DNA of 16,360 nucleotides, from the NCBI GenBank assembly GCA_009774655.1, contig VSOD01000039.1:1-16360 (forward strand), read 5' to 3'. This document shows, one piece after another, positions 14,469 to 16,360 of this stretch (position 1 is its first letter; every line of letters starts with the position of its first letter). The notes under the pieces were generated by a model that saw only the letters and a program-made list of their open reading frames with translations, had not been told where the DNA came from and searched no databases. The DNA is from Lachnospiraceae bacterium (GTDB taxonomy: Bacteria > Bacillota_A > Clostridia > Lachnospirales > Lachnospiraceae). The position numbers and the translations under genes are program-made.

Positions 14469-15968
14469 TTACGCGCGAAACGCCGCCTCATTCCACCGCA
14501 GTTCATTCTTAAAGTTCCGGATCGTCGTATCCTGATCGATCACGACGCTCTCAATCCCCATGGCTGCCGCCCAGTCAACCATCTGATCCACCGTCAGGTC
14601 GTAGGAGAACGCGGTATGATGTGCGCCGCCTGCCAGAATCCAGGCTGTCGCACCCACTTCCATATTCGGCTGCGGTGTCCAGTATGCCGTACCTACCGGC
14701 AGTTTCGGCATGGGCTTCTCCACTTTCTTACAGTCAACCGCATTGATCAGCAGACGGAATCTGGTGCCCAGATCAACCAGAGAACATGCCACTGCGGGAC
14801 CGGTCTTGGATGTGAACACAAGGCGGGCAGGATCCTCTCTGTTCCCCATGGAAAGCGGGCAGACTCTGATACCGACTTCACCCTCCGCAACGGACGGACA
14901 TACCTCCAGCATATGCGCCTGCAGAATGCCTTCCTTGCCGGGCACCAGATTGTAAGTATAATCTTCCATCAAAGAAGTTCCCTTCGCGTCCTTGATGTCC
15001 GCAGTCATCAGTTTCATCATGCGAACCATCGCCGCTACTTTCCAGTCGCCTTCGGCGCCGAAACCGTAGCCCTTCTCCATCAGTCTCTGGATGGAAAGGC
15101 CCGGCAGCTGTTTGAGACCGCCCAGCATATTGAAATGCGTCACTACCGCATGATAGTCATTCTCTGTAAGGAATTTCTCGATACCGATCTCCTGCTGTGC
15201 CTGCACTGCCACATGCCGTCTGAATTCGTCGGCATCCCTGCCGTCGTCGATGATCTTATATCTGCTGTAATACTCTTCCACCAGCGCATTCACTTCGCCC
15301 TGCGGAACCGCATCCACATATTCCACCACATCATTGACACAGTAATGGTCGATCTCCCAGCCGAACTTGATCTGCGCTTCCACCTTGTCGCCTTCGGTGA
15401 CCGCTACATTGTTCATGTTGTCGCCGAAACGGCATACACGGATATGAGAAGATTCGATCACACCCAGCGCCGTCCTCATCCAGCTGCCCAGCTGTTTTAA
15501 TACGCTCTCGCTCGTCCAGTGACCGACAATGATCTTCCGCTCGATTCCCATGCGGCTTACGATATGGCCGTACTCCCTGTCGCCGTGGGCTGACTGGTTC
15601 TCATTCATGAAATCCATGTCGATCGTGTCATAGGGGATTTCCTGATTGAATTGCGTGTGCAGATGGCAGAGCGGTTTCTTGAACTCTTTTAAGCCCAGAA
15701 TCCACATCTTCGCCGGCGAAAAGGTGTGCATCCACGTGATCACGCCCGCACAGTCCGGATCGTTGTTGGCGTCGTTGAATGTCTTACGGATCGACGCCTG
15801 GCTGATCAGTGTCGGCTTGAGCACCACCTCAAAAGGAAGATAGCCGGAGGCGTTCAGCCCTTCCACGATCTTCGCCGAATGTTCGGCCACTTTCCGCAGG
15901 CACTCATCCCCGTAAAGATCCTGGGATCCGGTGCAAAACCAGAACTTGTAATTTTTTACTGCTTTCAT
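14469..15968 (-). CDS. araA: L-arabinose isomerase
   Basis: Converts L-arabinose to L-ribulose, the first step of the pathway, in the cytoplasm with Mn2+. It has 499 residues, against 500 in E. coli. The N-terminus has FWFCTGSQDLYG (9-20); the metal ligands are likely Glu306 (GFGAEGDWK), Glu335 (LMEDYTY), His352 (QAHMLEVCPS) and His450 or His451 (GGAHHT). No key residue is missing. I prefer the ATG at 15968, which has GGAG 6 nt upstream; the in-frame ATG at 15980 would add four residues but has no ribosome binding site and lies only 5 nt from a GC hairpin. The gene follows a promoter at 16041-16070 and is separated from the kinase gene by 164 nt with hairpins and an internal promoter. Confidence 0.98.
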   Translation of the reverse strand: MKAVKNYKFWFCTGSQDLYGDECLRKVAEHSAKIVEGLNASGYLPFEVVLKPTLISQASIRKTFNDANNDPDCAGVITWMHTFSPAKMWILGLKEFKKPLCHLHTQFNQEIPYDTIDMDFMNENQSAHGDREYGHIVSRMGIERKIIVGHWTSESVLKQLGSWMRTALGVIESSHIRVCRFGDNMNNVAVTEGDKVEAQIKFGWEIDHYCVNDVVEYVDAVPQGEVNALVEEYYSRYKIIDDGRDADEFRRHVAVQAQQEIGIEKFLTENDYHAVVTHFNMLGGLKQLPGLSIQRLMEKGYGFGAEGDWKVAAMVRMMKLMTADIKDAKGTSLMEDYTYNLVPGKEGILQAHMLEVCPSVAEGEVGIRVCPLSMGNREDPARLVFTSKTGPAVACSLVDLGTRFRLLINAVDCKKVEKPMPKLPVGTAYWTPQPNMEVGATAWILAGGAHHTAFSYDLTVDQMVDWAAAMGIESVVIDQDTTIRNFKNELRWNEAAFRA

Positions 15969-15984
15969 GTTTTTCTCCATTTCT

Positions 15985-16000
15985 GCGCGGCTTTCCGCGC
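15985..16000 (-). promoter_or_regulatory. GC stem-loop in the araA leader
   Basis: A perfect 6-bp all-GC stem, GCGCGG with CCGCGC, closes a 4-nt loop (AAAG in the transcript). It ends about 7 nt before the GGAG ribosome binding site of araA. It could protect the 5' end of the transcript or hinder a ribosome; there is no T run to make it a terminator. Confidence 0.5.
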
Positions 16001-16040
16001 TTAAAGATTACCAGGGACTTCTGTTGCTTCTCTGTTTTAA

Positions 16041-16070
16041 ATTTTATCACTCTTCCCGCTTACTGCGCAA
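16041..16070 (-). promoter_or_regulatory. Promoter of araA
   Basis: TTGCGC (-35, 16065-16070) and TAAAAT (-10, 16041-16046) are 18 nt apart on the minus strand, with TG one base before the -10 (extended -10). The leader to the chosen araA start would be about 65 nt. It follows the permease terminator, so araA is probably transcribed apart from the permease. Confidence 0.5.
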
Positions 16071-16116
16071 GCTGTTCTTATATGTTTTTTTAAATTATTT
16101 TACGATTAGTTAAATA

Positions 16117-16153
16117 CAGAAAACGGAGACGCGTACCTGCGCACACGCCTCCG
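16117..16153 (-). terminator. Intrinsic terminator of the upstream permease gene
   Basis: CGGAG (16124-16128) pairs with CTCCG (16149-16153), and the stem continues inward with mismatches (CG/CG, GT/AC). On the minus strand it is followed by TTTTCTG. It lies 15 nt after the permease stop codon, where a terminator is expected. Confidence 0.65.
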
Positions 16154-16168
16154 AAATCCCACACCAGA

Positions 16169-16360
16169 TTATGCTTTCTTTCTCTCTTTGATATTCGCCA
16201 GCACTGCCTGCAGCACGATGAAGAAGCACAGCAGGATGGCCGTCACGATATTTGCCCAGGAGCTGACCAGCTTACCGTTGGATTTTACAAGCGTGGAGAT
16301 CGTACCGTTGATCATAACGCCGAACAACGTGCCCACCACTTGCCCACACCACCGGTCGGC
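16169..16360 (-). CDS. Sugar ABC transporter permease, C-terminal end (YjfF/YtfT-like, partial, apparent frameshift)
   Basis: The last 63 codons of a membrane permease of the ribose/galactofuranose (CUT2) type; the rest lies beyond the right edge. The visible part reads GTLFGVMINGT, then a final membrane helix (IVTAILLCFFIVLQAVLA) and a basic tail, NIKERKKA, as in YjfF/YtfT-like proteins. The first seven codons do not fit the family in this frame, but the neighbouring frame gives PTGGVGK, which joins smoothly to VVGTLFG. So one base appears to be missing near 16339, either an assembly error close to the end of the sequence or a real frameshift. Its place before araA makes L-arabinose a likely substrate, although galactofuranose or ribose cannot be excluded. 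Confidence 0.75.
   Translation of the reverse strand, partial: ADRWCGQVVGTLFGVMINGTISTLVKSNGKLVSSWANIVTAILLCFFIVLQAVLANIKERKKA

Noticed and set aside
14616..15500. Plus-strand open frame of 294 codons
   Set aside because: It is the antisense shadow of araA, with no start signal and no family resemblance.

Overview
The window looks like chromosome of a Gram-positive Clostridia, most like Lachnospiraceae. The reasons are strong AGGAGG-type ribosome binding sites, a transketolase split into two genes, a YesM/YesN-type two-component pair beside a CUT1 sugar ABC transporter with no ATPase of its own, and a lipoprotein solute-binding protein. The genus cannot be fixed from sequence alone.

Left part (about 111-9248) is a self-contained glycan or oligosaccharide module. 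On the minus strand, one operon encodes a lipoprotein solute-binding protein, two membrane permeases and a cytoplasmic family 2 glycoside hydrolase, ending in an intrinsic terminator. Diverging from it on the plus strand are a membrane sensor histidine kinase and an AraC-type response regulator, overlapping by 4 nt. The shared divergent region holds promoters in both directions, a CcpA-like site and an inverted repeat that is a good candidate operator. The likely logic is that an extracellular sugar is sensed, the regulator activates the transporter operon, and the imported sugar is cut inside the cell.

Right part (about 9226-16360) is a pentose catabolic region, all on the minus strand. Read in the direction of transcription it gives the end of a ribose/galactofuranose-type ABC permease, L-arabinose isomerase, an FGGY kinase (probable L-ribulokinase), L-ribulose-5-phosphate 4-epimerase, both transketolase subunits and ribulose-phosphate 3-epimerase. 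Gene order follows the biochemical route from L-arabinose to D-xylulose-5-phosphate and into the non-oxidative pentose phosphate pathway. Separate promoters can be proposed before araA, before the kinase and before the transketolase genes.

Points worth a second look: a perfect 24-bp direct repeat, identical to the rpe terminator and including the rpe stop codon, brackets the left module; a 13-bp leader hairpin before the transketolase genes has a downstream arm that could also pair with the ribosome binding site; phased A-tracts lie upstream of the same promoter; a cluster of three hairpins follows araA; and an apparent 1-nt frameshift interrupts the permease at the right edge. No phage, transposase, CRISPR, tRNA or rRNA was seen.
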